Positions 33,111-41,926 of a stretch of 64,000 nt of DNA are shown piece after piece. Each line of letters begins with the position of its first letter. Position 1 is the first letter of the stretch. The notes under the pieces were generated by a model. That model did no database searches, was not told where the DNA came from, and saw only the letters and a program-made list of their open reading frames with translations. The position numbers and the translations under genes were made by a program. Source of the stretch: Treponema pectinovorum. GTDB taxonomy: Bacteria > Spirochaetota > Spirochaetia > Treponematales > Treponemataceae. Location of the stretch: positions 1-64,000 of the forward strand of contig NZ_UFQO01000004.1 in the NCBI RefSeq assembly GCF_900497595.1, written 5' to 3'.

Positions 33111-33174
33111 GTGAAAATAAACAAAAATTTTACAACGGTAAATTTTGGGTATAAATTGATATAGGATAGGGTGT

Positions 33175-35481
33175 ATGGCACAAGATCAACTTTTGCTTTC
33201 TAGGGCGCAGGCGACGGTTTTAGCCAGAGATTTTTCGATGGCGGTAAGGCTTTACAAACAACTTCTCAAAGACGATAAAGACAATGTTTTTCTTTTAGGA
33301 CAACTTGGTAATCTCTATATGAAAAGTGGGCAAGACGAAAAAGCTCTTGAGGTTTTTAAGAGAATAGCAAAGTTAGGCGACGGAAAAAGTGAAGCGCTCA
33401 TAACGATGGGTGGCATATACCGCCGTTTAAAAATGTACGAAAAATCTATTGAAGTTTTAGAGCAGGCACTCTCTTTGGACGGCAAAAATCCTCAAATCTC
33501 ATACAATCTTGGGTTTACATATAAATACATGGGCAAGCTTGAAAATGCGATAAATTGTTTTGAAGATGCCATAGAGATGAATCCAAACGATGTTTTGGCG
33601 TACAATCATTTGGGTGCAATATATGCCTCTCGTGGCGAGCATGAAAAAGCCGTTCAATCATACAGAAAAGGACTGAACATAGATGCAAATCATCCCATTT
33701 TGCTTTTAAATATTGCAAAAAGTTACGAAGCGTTGGGCGAGTACGAAAAAGCCTGTTCTTCATATTCAGGAGCGCTGCGTTCGCGTCCTCTTTGGGTGGA
33801 AGCGATTGATTCTTACGCGAGGCTCTTGATTGCTTTGCAGCGAACAAACGAAGCCTACGAGCTTGTTCACAGTGCATTGAGCGTAAATCCAGAAGATGCA
33901 AATTTAAAAGAAGCGTTGGAAAATGTAAAAAAATACATGGACAAAGAGTCTCTTTTGAGCATAGAAAATGCAAATAAAAAAGATGAAATTCCTTCACTGT
34001 TTCCTTCCGTGCAGAAAATCGACGACGATGATATAGATCCTGTAAATACAGAAATTCCTTTAGATGAGGAGGAATTTTCTTCGGAAGATGAACAGATAAC
34101 TGAAGAGGGAGAAAATTCTGCCGAACAAAAAAAAGACGAAGAACAAATTCCTTTTACAGGCGAAAATACAGACGAGAATGAAAATTCACTGCTGGGCGAT
34201 GACGAAGAAAGTAAAAATCCTGCAAACGACGAGAATTCTCTTGAAGATGAAAAATCAACTGAAGATGAGAACGACGATTTTGATTTTGAATCTTTGGGCA
34301 TGGACGATTTAGCAGACGATTCTATTGAGCCACTGTTGCTTGCAAATGATGATAAATCGCTTGAAAATCAAAAAGAGAATTTGGATAGCCTCATAAAAAA
34401 TGATGAAATTCCTTTGGATAGTGGGGAAAAGTCGGATACTGCCAATGAAATATTTGACGGTTTTGAAGATGACCGCCTTTTTGAAAGCGATGAGCAAAAG
34501 GATGGAGTTGCAAAACCATTGGCAGACGGTTTTGAGCCTTTTAATAACAAAGATGAAAAATCTCCATATTCTGTGGATAAAAATCCTTCAAAAGAAAATC
34601 AGAAAAAAAATAGCAATCCGAGCGACAACAACATAAATCCTCAAGGCAATGCAAATAGCCTTGCACAAAAAGAATTGGAAGTTGCGCTTAAAACTTTAGA
34701 AAATGCGGAAAAAATCGAAGATTCCAGTCGCAAATTTTTAGGCGATGCTTCCAAAATTGCAGAAAACCTAAAGCCAAAATCGAGTTCAGCAAATGATGAC
34801 GATAAAAACTCTGCGGCAGAAGATGAAGTTGGAAATGAGATTGAGCAAAACGAAGCGTTGCCTGCTCTTGAAGAAGCAGACGGAAGTTCCAACAATGAAA
34901 TTGAAAAAAACGAGGAAGATTCAGATACAGAAGATTTGGAAGAGCTTTCGAATGATGTCAATCAATATGATGAAGATGAAGACGACGGTGAAGATATTTT
35001 TTCTTTTCCGAACGAAAATGATTGGAATGACGAAAATGCAGAAGACATAGAAGATGTTTTTTCTCTCCCGAATGAAAATAACGACAATATTGAAACTGTA
35101 GAAACAGAAGACTTTGCGGATGTCGTTCCCAAAAATGCTATCGATATAGACCCCAAAGCAGAAAGTTCAGAACTTGCTCTATTTTTAAAACTTAAAGACC
35201 TTCTCGCTTTTCTTCCGGATAACAAAAAACAAGAATTTGAAAGCAGCAGAAATAGAATTTTATTGGATTACATAATTTCTAAACTTTCTGGCAAAAAAGG
35301 CCTTTTTAAAAAAGCAGACCAACTTGCAAATGACGAACCCACAAAAGAACAAATGCAAGAACCTCAAACTCAGGAAAATATTCTTTTGGACGGAATATGC
35401 GTGATAAAATCGCTTTCAAAATATCTTCCCGATGAAAAATTAAAACTTGCAATAGAAGAAGAACTTTCGCGCATCTGCTAG
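33175..35481 (+). CDS. TPR protein with long acidic region
   Basis: 768 residues. At least six tetratricopeptide repeats occupy about residues 5-240, for example NPQISYNLGFTYKYMGKLE and NDVLAYNHLGAIYASRGEHE. Residues of about 265-655 are extremely acidic and rich in Asp, Glu, Asn and Ser, and are probably disordered. Two related FSFPNEN / FSLPNEN words occur at about 610 and 630. The C-terminal 100 residues are again helical and charged. There is no signal peptide, so it may be a cytosolic or membrane-associated scaffold; the function is unknown. It lies between the LamG/FN3 gene and rmuC on the same strand. Confidence 0.8.
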   Translation: MAQDQLLLSRAQATVLARDFSMAVRLYKQLLKDDKDNVFLLGQLGNLYMKSGQDEKALEVFKRIAKLGDGKSEALITMGGIYRRLKMYEKSIEVLEQALSLDGKNPQISYNLGFTYKYMGKLENAINCFEDAIEMNPNDVLAYNHLGAIYASRGEHEKAVQSYRKGLNIDANHPILLLNIAKSYEALGEYEKACSSYSGALRSRPLWVEAIDSYARLLIALQRTNEAYELVHSALSVNPEDANLKEALENVKKYMDKESLLSIENANKKDEIPSLFPSVQKIDDDDIDPVNTEIPLDEEEFSSEDEQITEEGENSAEQKKDEEQIPFTGENTDENENSLLGDDEESKNPANDENSLEDEKSTEDENDDFDFESLGMDDLADDSIEPLLLANDDKSLENQKENLDSLIKNDEIPLDSGEKSDTANEIFDGFEDDRLFESDEQKDGVAKPLADGFEPFNNKDEKSPYSVDKNPSKENQKKNSNPSDNNINPQGNANSLAQKELEVALKTLENAEKIEDSSRKFLGDASKIAENLKPKSSSANDDDKNSAAEDEVGNEIEQNEALPALEEADGSSNNEIEKNEEDSDTEDLEELSNDVNQYDEDEDDGEDIFSFPNENDWNDENAEDIEDVFSLPNENNDNIETVETEDFADVVPKNAIDIDPKAESSELALFLKLKDLLAFLPDNKKQEFESSRNRILLDYIISKLSGKKGLFKKADQLANDEPTKEQMQEPQTQENILLDGICVIKSLSKYLPDEKLKLAIEEELSRIC

Positions 35482-35607
35482 CAAAAACAAAATTCTAAAA
35501 AATCTTGTAAAATCGGCACATTTGGCAGAAATTTGTCTATAATATCAAATCGCTATTTTTCTACGCTTTTATAAAGCATCATAAAAAATCAAAAAAAGGA
35601 GATAAAA

Positions 35608-36954
35608 GTGTCTTTAAATATCGTTTTATCGGTTTTGCTTGCACTTGCAATTATTGGAATCGTTTTTCAAATCGTTCTTTTATTAAAATTTAAAGGTTCA
35701 AATCAGAATGTGCTAAATGACAAACTTGTCGATTACGAAAAAAAACTCGAAGTTTACGAGCGCAATCTTAAAGATGAATTTGAACGAAACCGCAAAGAAA
35801 CATCAGAAAGCGAGCGCAATTCAAGAAGAGAAAGCCAAGAAACGCTGATGAATTTTCAAAATTCGATAAATGCAAAACTCGACAACCTTACCAAAACTTC
35901 TACCGACACTTTGACTTTTAGCATAACAAAATTTATGGGAACGATAACGACAAGTTTCGATTCACTTTCAAAATCGACTCAAGATGCCTTGAACAATCAA
36001 AAGCAAACCGTGCAGTCAAGCCTAAAAGAAATGCAGGATAGCAACGAAAAAAAACTTGAACAAATGCGGCTCACCGTTGACGAAAAACTGCAAAGCACTC
36101 TAGAAAAACGTCTTAATTCATCTTTTGAGCTCGTGAGTAAACAACTCGAAGCAGTTCAAAAAGGGCTTGGCGAAATGCAAACCCTTGCAAGCGATGTTGG
36201 TGGTTTAAAAAGGGCGCTTACAAATGTAAAAAGTGCAGGAGGAATGGGCGAAGTTCAACTCGAAGCGCTTTTGAACGATTGCCTTTCTCCAGACCAGTTT
36301 GAAAAAAACGCGCATCCAAATCCGAACAATGCTCGCAGCGTTGTAGAATTTGCGGTAAAACTTCCATCAAAAAACACAGAAAGGGAATTTATCTATCTTC
36401 CTATCGATTCAAAATACCCTGCTACAGTTTGGGACAAGCTTACGCTTGCGTATGAGGCGGGCGATAAAGCAGAGATAGATTCTCAGAGGAAGGCTTTAAT
36501 AAAAGATATTCGCGATTTTGCAAAAGATATAAAAGAAAAGTACATTCAAGAACCCTTTACAACAAATTTTGGACTTATGTTCTTGCCGTTTGAGGGACTT
36601 TATTCAGAAGTTACAAGGATTCCTGGGTTGTTTCAGGAATTGCAGGATGATTTTAAAGTTTCGGTTGCGGGTCCTACAACTCTAAACGCTTTCTTGAACA
36701 GTTTGCAGATGGGATTTAGAACTTTGGCTATCGAAAAAGAAACTTCAAAAGTTTGGGAACTGTTAGGTTCGGTAAAGACAGAATTCGGCAAATTTGGCGA
36801 TGTGCTTGCAGCAACAAAGAAAAAATTGGAATCCGCAACGACAGAAATTGAAAAAGCAGAAACCAGAACAAGAGTTATCGAAAAAAAACTTGAAAAAGTG
36901 GAAACCCTGCCAGAAACCGCTTCCGATAATCTTCTTGAATATGACAGCGAATAG
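35608..36954 (+). CDS. rmuC: DNA recombination protein RmuC homologue
   Basis: 448 residues. An N-terminal membrane segment (about 3-25) is followed by a long coiled coil (about 35-190) and then the RmuC nuclease-like domain, with KSAGGMGEVQLEALL, EFAVKLPS, YLPIDSKYP and FLPFEGLYSEV. E. coli RmuC limits inversions at short inverted repeats, which is of interest in a genome with many inverted repeats. It starts with GTG, supported by AAGGAG 7 bp upstream. It is third in the run after the LamG/FN3 and TPR genes but probably has its own promoter in the 126-bp gap. Confidence 0.92.
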   Translation: MSLNIVLSVLLALAIIGIVFQIVLLLKFKGSNQNVLNDKLVDYEKKLEVYERNLKDEFERNRKETSESERNSRRESQETLMNFQNSINAKLDNLTKTSTDTLTFSITKFMGTITTSFDSLSKSTQDALNNQKQTVQSSLKEMQDSNEKKLEQMRLTVDEKLQSTLEKRLNSSFELVSKQLEAVQKGLGEMQTLASDVGGLKRALTNVKSAGGMGEVQLEALLNDCLSPDQFEKNAHPNPNNARSVVEFAVKLPSKNTEREFIYLPIDSKYPATVWDKLTLAYEAGDKAEIDSQRKALIKDIRDFAKDIKEKYIQEPFTTNFGLMFLPFEGLYSEVTRIPGLFQELQDDFKVSVAGPTTLNAFLNSLQMGFRTLAIEKETSKVWELLGSVKTEFGKFGDVLAATKKKLESATTEIEKAETRTRVIEKKLEKVETLPETASDNLLEYDSE

Positions 36955-36989
36955 TAAACGATTGCGCTAGGATTAGAAATGCGAGAAAA

Positions 36990-37095
36990 AGGAGGGGAAA
37001 GCCTTCCCCTCGCTACCAAGTCCTCGTCGCTTTGCTCCTGTGGTCTTGTCCGCTACCCCTTCTGCGGGCTCAAACGCCGCCCGCAACGCCTGCTC
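36990..37095 (+). repeat. Mosaic repeat copy D2
   Basis: It begins with a GAGGGGAA/TTCCCCTC hairpin as in D1. Next is the shared core AAG-TCCTCG...GTGGT-CTT (37018-37047), in which the 3-bp flanks differ from other copies but still pair, then CTACCCCTTC. It lies between the convergent rmuC and M24 peptidase genes and links the D family to the A, B and C copies. Confidence 0.65.
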
Positions 37096-37115
37096 TAGTT
37101 TTTTATTTTCCCAAT

Positions 37116-38261
37116 TTACAGTTCTATTATCCTTGAGTGCGAAATTACTTCGTTTCCTGTTTCTGTTATCAATATATCGTTTTCTAGGCGAACTCCACCA
37201 ACCTCGTTTTCGTAAAGGCCAGGTTCTAAGGTTACTATCATTCCTGGTTTAAAAACTAAATCATCGCTCTGCTTTGCGCTCACCCTTGGAAACTCGTGTA
37301 TATAAAGTCCTATTCCGTGCCCCAGAGTGTGTGGCATCACTTTTTTTGCTTTTTTAAATACATCGTCTGCAACAATAGCCGCCATTTTTATCTTTTCGTC
37401 TGCTTTATAATAGGGCAGGGCTTTTTCTGCGGCGGTTTTTACAAGTTCTACGAGTTTTTTTTGTTCTTTTGTTGCGTTTTTTACGACTGTAAGCGTTGTG
37501 TCGCTCGTATAACCTTCAAACACAACTCCAAAATCAAGAATCGAAAGTCCGTCTCCTGGCCACGCTGTACCAGTGTAGTTAGGGAAGGCGTGTATCGCAA
37601 AGCTCCTCGAAGGTCCTGCTGCTAAGGTTTCAAAGCCAGTTTTTTCGCAGCCATTTAAGCGCAGTTCTGTTTCTATAAGCAGGGCAACCTCGGCTTCTGT
37701 TTTTATAGAATCTTCCCTTAATTTTTGTTCAATTTTATCTATTATTAAATCTCCAACCCTAGCCGCTTCTTTTGTGCATTCAATTTCGTATTCATCTTTT
37801 ATTGCACGCAGTTCTTTTACAAAATCGTGAACTGAATTTTCTCTGCATAGAACATCCCAGCCAGCAAGGGCGTCTACATATTTTAAAAATTGCGGATACG
37901 GCGTTAGAGGCGAAAGTTCAACTTTTAGGCGTGGTTCTGCAATTTTAAAAGATTTTAAAACTTCCCTTACGCATTCCACGTTTTTTCTTTCGTATTTGTT
38001 GTACGGAATTATCTTTACATCAACAGCTTGTTTTTCTGCAAGATTTTCATCCCAAGGAATAAGTGCATTTTTGCCGTTGCAATCGCAAATCCAGAGTGCG
38101 TCCGAAGGATGCCCTGTAAAATATCTTACTGAGCTATCCCTCCTTTCTTCGCAATCTTCAAAAACTGCCGCTGTGATTTTATTTTTTTTCATATAATCAA
38201 AAAGTTTTTCGCGCCTTGCTTTATAAAAAGATTTTATCTGTGATTCTGTATATTTTTTCAT
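37116..38261 (-). CDS. M24 family aminopeptidase (Xaa-Pro dipeptidase type)
   Basis: 381 residues. The pita-bread metalloprotease fold has its five metal ligands in order: Asp in LDFGVVFEG, Asp in SDTTLTV, His in LGHGIGLYIHE, Glu in TLEPGLYE and Glu in VRLENDILIT. The N-terminal creatinase-like domain (about 10-130) matches PepP/PepQ-like enzymes. It removes N-terminal residues ahead of proline in the cytosol; exact specificity is not readable. GGAGGAATAAG precedes the ATG. It converges with rmuC and lies 53 bp downstream of the murJ stop region on the same strand order only in reverse, so a joint transcript is not implied. Confidence 0.9.
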   Translation of the reverse strand: MKKYTESQIKSFYKARREKLFDYMKKNKITAAVFEDCEERRDSSVRYFTGHPSDALWICDCNGKNALIPWDENLAEKQAVDVKIIPYNKYERKNVECVREVLKSFKIAEPRLKVELSPLTPYPQFLKYVDALAGWDVLCRENSVHDFVKELRAIKDEYEIECTKEAARVGDLIIDKIEQKLREDSIKTEAEVALLIETELRLNGCEKTGFETLAAGPSRSFAIHAFPNYTGTAWPGDGLSILDFGVVFEGYTSDTTLTVVKNATKEQKKLVELVKTAAEKALPYYKADEKIKMAAIVADDVFKKAKKVMPHTLGHGIGLYIHEFPRVSAKQSDDLVFKPGMIVTLEPGLYENEVGGVRLENDILITETGNEVISHSRIIEL

Positions 38262-38314
38262 CTTATTCCTCCATTAAATACCGTTCATAACAGTCAAACT
38301 TATGCGTTTTAAGT

Positions 38315-39985
38315 TTAGCGTTTTAATTTTTTCTTTATCATCTTTAATAGTGCGTCCAGCATTTTATCTTTTGTAAGCGCAAGTATCAAAATAAAACAAA
38401 GCCCAAAACACGAAGCTGTTATCACTAAAACTCCTCCAAAAGAAAGCAACCTTCCAAAATTTTCAAAAAAAGGAAGAATTAAGCGCCTTAAAAATAAAAC
38501 AGGAATGCTTGCCACAAAAGAATATACTAAAATTTTTAGAGAATACAAAACTGTTCCGCGCACAACAGATTTCACATCAATATCGCTATTTTTTTTAAGA
38601 AAGATAAAAAGCAGAATTGAATTTGCAAGGCTTCCAAGGCTCAGTGCAAGTGCGATTCCTCCGCCACTCATCGCTTTTATAAGGGCAAGTGCAAAAATCA
38701 TATTTATGACCAGCCCTAAAATTCCAGCCAAGGCCGGCGATTTTGTGTTTCCTTGTGCGTAGAATGCTGGCGAAACAACTCTGTTCATCGCTATAAAAAA
38801 AAGACCTGCAATGTGGAATTTAAATGCATTCATCGTAAGGCGAACGGAATTATCGTCAAAACTTTTGGATTTATAGACAATCGAGATTATCTCTTTTCCG
38901 CAGACCAAAGAATACAAGGTTACAGGAATAGAAATCAAAGCGATTATCTTTATCGCTTTTGAAAGTAACAGGTTAAATTCCTGCCATTTTTTAGAATTTG
39001 CAAGTGCGCTCAAATCCGGAAGAATAACAGTTCCTATCGAAACCGCAAAAATTCCCAGAATCAGTTCCTGCAACCTCAGCGAATATTGCAGAGAAGAAAC
39101 TATTCCAACTCCAGCCTTGCCAGCCAGTGCGGTCGAAACAACATCGTTCAACTGGTAAGCCGCCATTCCAACGACCGTTGGTCCTATCAGTTTTAAAACT
39201 TTTTTTGTTCCCGGATTTTTAAATGCTTTTTTTAGCGTTGTAAAATGGCAAACCCAGCCAGTTTTTATTACAAACGGAAGTTGAAAAATCGCCTGAATAA
39301 AACCACCGCTCATAACGCCAATAGCCATTGCCCTTGCTGCCATTTGTGCTTTTTCCTGCGTATTGGAAATGTCCTTGGTCAATATTGGAGTCAAAATATA
39401 TGTGCAGGCGATTACCACAGAATTAAAAAGCACAGGAGTAAACCCCGAGGGGCTAAAAATCTTTACCCCATTTAAAATTCCCTGGAAAAAAGCCGCAATC
39501 GAAATTACAAAAAGATACGGAAACATTATTCGCGTTAAAAGAGTCGCTTCTTTTAACAAAAACGAATCTTCGCTGTCCAAAAATAAAGGCACAATAAAAG
39601 GCGAGAGCGCGATTCCCAAAATAACAGTGCAGGTTGTAAAAAAACTTATCAAAGTTAAAGTCGCGTTCAAAAATTCCTTTGTTGAACTAACAGAATTTTC
39701 GCCTTCCAGATTATTTTGTTCAAGGTAGGCGCGAAAAGTTGGAATAAAGGCGACCGAAATTGAATTTTCTGCGAAAAGTCTGCGCAAAAGGTTTGGAATC
39801 ATAAACGCAACGCCAAAAGCATCGGCAAATCTCGAAGTTCCCAAAAAAGCGGCTTTAGTCATTTCGCGTACAAGCCCTAAAATCCGTGAGCACAGCGTAA
39901 AAAACGAAAGCGAAAGTCCAGAAGCGAGCAGTGAAGTTTTTTTCGATGTTTTTTGTTGTGCGCTATTGCGTTCAAAATTTTCCAT
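38315..39985 (-). CDS. murJ: Lipid II flippase MurJ
   Basis: 556 residues with about 14 transmembrane helices, of the MviN/MurJ family that moves lipid II across the inner membrane for peptidoglycan synthesis. Family motifs include SRILGLVREMTKAAFLGTS near the N-terminus, FMIPNLLRRLFAENS, and RVVSPAFYAQGNTKSP in the C-terminal half. I start it at ATG 39985 (MENFERNS), 8 bp after TATATT, instead of at an ATG 21 codons upstream that lies across the promoter. No ribosome binding site is visible. The 3' end lies just before the start region of the M24 peptidase gene on the same strand (53 bp apart), so they may share a transcript. Confidence 0.95.
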   Translation of the reverse strand: MENFERNSAQQKTSKKTSLLASGLSLSFFTLCSRILGLVREMTKAAFLGTSRFADAFGVAFMIPNLLRRLFAENSISVAFIPTFRAYLEQNNLEGENSVSSTKEFLNATLTLISFFTTCTVILGIALSPFIVPLFLDSEDSFLLKEATLLTRIMFPYLFVISIAAFFQGILNGVKIFSPSGFTPVLFNSVVIACTYILTPILTKDISNTQEKAQMAARAMAIGVMSGGFIQAIFQLPFVIKTGWVCHFTTLKKAFKNPGTKKVLKLIGPTVVGMAAYQLNDVVSTALAGKAGVGIVSSLQYSLRLQELILGIFAVSIGTVILPDLSALANSKKWQEFNLLLSKAIKIIALISIPVTLYSLVCGKEIISIVYKSKSFDDNSVRLTMNAFKFHIAGLFFIAMNRVVSPAFYAQGNTKSPALAGILGLVINMIFALALIKAMSGGGIALALSLGSLANSILLFIFLKKNSDIDVKSVVRGTVLYSLKILVYSFVASIPVLFLRRLILPFFENFGRLLSFGGVLVITASCFGLCFILILALTKDKMLDALLKMIKKKLKR

Positions 39986-39993
39986 TTTGTAAG

Positions 39994-39999
39994 AATATA
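39994..39999 (-). promoter_or_regulatory. -10 element of murJ, leaderless arrangement
   Basis: TATATT on the minus strand lies 8 bp before the ATG at 39985. The -35 is weak. Confidence 0.4.
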
Positions 40000-40090
40000 T
40001 TTTTATCAACTCGTTTGCAATTAAATTGGCAATTAAGAAATCTTGCACTTTAAGAAGTCATAAAGTCGTAAAGTCGATTTTTATTTTTAT

Positions 40091-40366
40091 GGGCGGCTTT
40101 TTGCTGCACTTGCGTTGTGCAAAAAACGGGCTTTGCGTGGTTCGCTAACGCTCATCGTCCTCGTCGCTTTGCTCCTGCGGTCGACGGCTGTACACACGGA
40201 TGTGTACCTACAATCAATGTTGACAGTTTTCCTAAGAAAACTGTCCGTTTCAAAAAAATACGGAAGTTTTTTTGAAACGACAATCCCTGCCGCTGTAAGC
40301 TCGCAGGCGAGTAACGGGGCTACAAGTAGACCCTGCCGCATCGTCGCACCAAGTGCGGAAAAGTTA
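40091..40366 (+). repeat. Mosaic hairpin repeat, copy A3
   Basis: Modules: GGGCGGCTTTTTGCTGCACT head; core TCG-TCCTCG...GCGGT-CGA (40155-40184); GTACACA/TGTGTAC hairpin (40190-40207); GACAGTTTTC/GAAAACTGTC (40222-40245); a perfect 13-bp stem CGTTTCAAAAAAA around loop TACGGAAG (40246-40279); CTGTAAGCTCGCAGGCGAG; and CGCAC-CAA-GTGCG. It fills most of the gap between murJ and the next gene. The frames across it are not genes. The remaining 40367-40594 is AT-rich with no gene seen. Confidence 0.85.
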
Positions 40367-40594
40367 AAACAAACAATTATGCATTATTAAAGGTATTTTT
40401 TTGTTTTTTTTATAATTTAAATTAAATTCTTTATGGTGTATTTTCGAGCTTTTAAATCTCCAAAATATGCAAAAAAACTTTTTCAATCTTTTGCAAAAAG
40501 GATATAATGCTTGTTTTTCTTGACTTTTAAGAATTAACTCAAGATAAACTTTAGTTCTGCCGATACTGTAAGTGGAAAAGTTTATACATTTTGT

Positions 40595-40600
40595 TATAAT
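40595..40600 (+). promoter_or_regulatory. -10 element of the solute-binding-like gene
   Basis: TATAAT (40595-40600), with the ATG at 40629 about 22 nt after the predicted start. The -35 region is weak. AGGAG at 40601-40605 is too far from the ATG to act as its ribosome binding site. Confidence 0.4.
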
Positions 40601-40628
40601 AGGAGAAAACAGCTGTTTTTGGAATTGT

Positions 40629-41819
40629 ATGAGCCTTATTTATAAGAATTTTAACTTTAAGAAAATCTCTACATTCTCTGTGCTTGCGGTTTTACTTGTT
40701 TGCCTTGTAATTTTTTTTGCTATTTGGAACAGCAAAACTAGGCTCAAAGTTTTATTTATCGACATTCCAGAGCCTGTTCAGAATTCTTTAACCGCTCAAG
40801 TTTCGCAATTATCAAAAAGAAAACCTGTTTTTAAAACTTTTAAAGGCGATTTAACCAGTTTAAAAAAGTCTGTAAAAAAATCGGATATAGTTTTTTCTTA
40901 TAATGGGAATGCAGCAGAAGAAGTTGGCAATTTTGCAAAAGAGATTCCAGATTCAATTTTACAAACTGTGCCAGAAAACTTTTTAAACGGCAAAAGGAAT
41001 TCGTATCCAATTCTTTTAGATCATTACGGGATTTTCTATTACGACAAGGTTCGGCAAGCGGCAGGTATTCAATATGCTACAGGTTTTAGCGAATTTGAAT
41101 CTTATCTAAAAAAAGTAAAAACTTATGCAGAAATTCCGCTTTTTGTGCCAGGCGGAAGCGACTCAAATCTTTTGGCATTTGTTGGTGCGGTTATAGAAGG
41201 CGTGTTTGGCAGCGACTCTTATTTGACTTTTGTTGATTCTCTAAAAAATTACAAAAATATGGAAGATTTTTTAAAGATTGAACTTTCTTCTGGAAAAACT
41301 GTAAAGGACGCCTTTGATATAATTTTGGATTTTGAAAGGAAGGGCTATCTTCATTCGGCTTGGCTTGGAGCAATGCCAGAAGAATTAAAAAATTACACTT
41401 TGGATTCGAGGTTTGCAATCGCCTTTACTTCGTTATTGAATTTTCGCACTTTAGGTTCTGTTTTAGGACAAGGATTTTCTATGGATAGAATGCCAGTTCT
41501 TCATACAAATTTAAATCACGGACTTATAGCCCCTGCGATTCAAATATTTTGTACATCGGATAAAAAAATTGCTTGGCAGACAGTTTTTGCTTTTTCAGGA
41601 ATTGATGTACAAAACAACATTTCGGACACGACTATGCTCGCTTTAGCATCTGCTTTTGCTGCAAGTTACGATAAACAGGCGGACGATGTAAGATTTCTTG
41701 CAGCGTCTTGTTCTGCAGGGCCTCTTTGTGAGCCTTTGGTTGCCGCTTTTGAGCTGGACGAAAAACGTGGCAAATCTTTTTGCAAAGACCTTAGGTCTTA
41801 TTTTAAAAATTTTTATTAA
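40629..41819 (+). CDS. Membrane-anchored extracellular solute-binding-like protein
   Basis: 396 residues. One N-terminal hydrophobic segment (about 14-36) without a lipobox suggests an uncleaved anchor. The rest looks like a type 1 solute-binding fold: an early ILFIDIP-type strand region, YPILLDHYGIFYYDKV, LLAFVGAVIEGVFGSDSYL and SRFAIAFTSLL are typical positions. No ABC permease genes are adjacent, so transport is not shown and a sensing or scaffolding role is possible. The ATG at 40629 is preferred over a GTG 19 codons upstream that lies before the predicted transcription start. The giant lipoprotein gene follows after 107 bp. Confidence 0.65.
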   Translation: MSLIYKNFNFKKISTFSVLAVLLVCLVIFFAIWNSKTRLKVLFIDIPEPVQNSLTAQVSQLSKRKPVFKTFKGDLTSLKKSVKKSDIVFSYNGNAAEEVGNFAKEIPDSILQTVPENFLNGKRNSYPILLDHYGIFYYDKVRQAAGIQYATGFSEFESYLKKVKTYAEIPLFVPGGSDSNLLAFVGAVIEGVFGSDSYLTFVDSLKNYKNMEDFLKIELSSGKTVKDAFDIILDFERKGYLHSAWLGAMPEELKNYTLDSRFAIAFTSLLNFRTLGSVLGQGFSMDRMPVLHTNLNHGLIAPAIQIFCTSDKKIAWQTVFAFSGIDVQNNISDTTMLALASAFAASYDKQADDVRFLAASCSAGPLCEPLVAAFELDEKRGKSFCKDLRSYFKNFY

Positions 41820-41926
41820 AAAAAGTGAATAAAAAATTGTACCTTTAGTTTTCCATAGTTTATGGATTTTACTATTTTATTTGGGATACAAACTTGAATA
41901 TGCTTTTATTTTTTTGGAGGCGTTAT

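Noticed and set aside
33515-34301. Long antisense frames (160 and 144 codons) within the TPR gene
   Set aside because: The acidic GAA/GAT-rich coding strand gives Ser/Phe-rich reverse frames without stops. They have no start signals or family resemblance.
40087-40390. Frames of 84-91 codons on both strands between murJ and the solute-binding-like gene
   Set aside because: They fall entirely inside repeat copy A3 and share peptide words with other repeat copies only.
40572-40628. N-terminal extension of the solute-binding-like protein from GTG 40572
   Set aside because: It starts upstream of the TATAAT element and gives no better signal sequence than the start at 40629.
41820-41926. Small dyad CCATA/TATGG at about 41855 as an operator of the giant gene
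   Set aside because: Five base pairs with a 3-bp loop is too weak in AT-rich DNA to claim without other copies.
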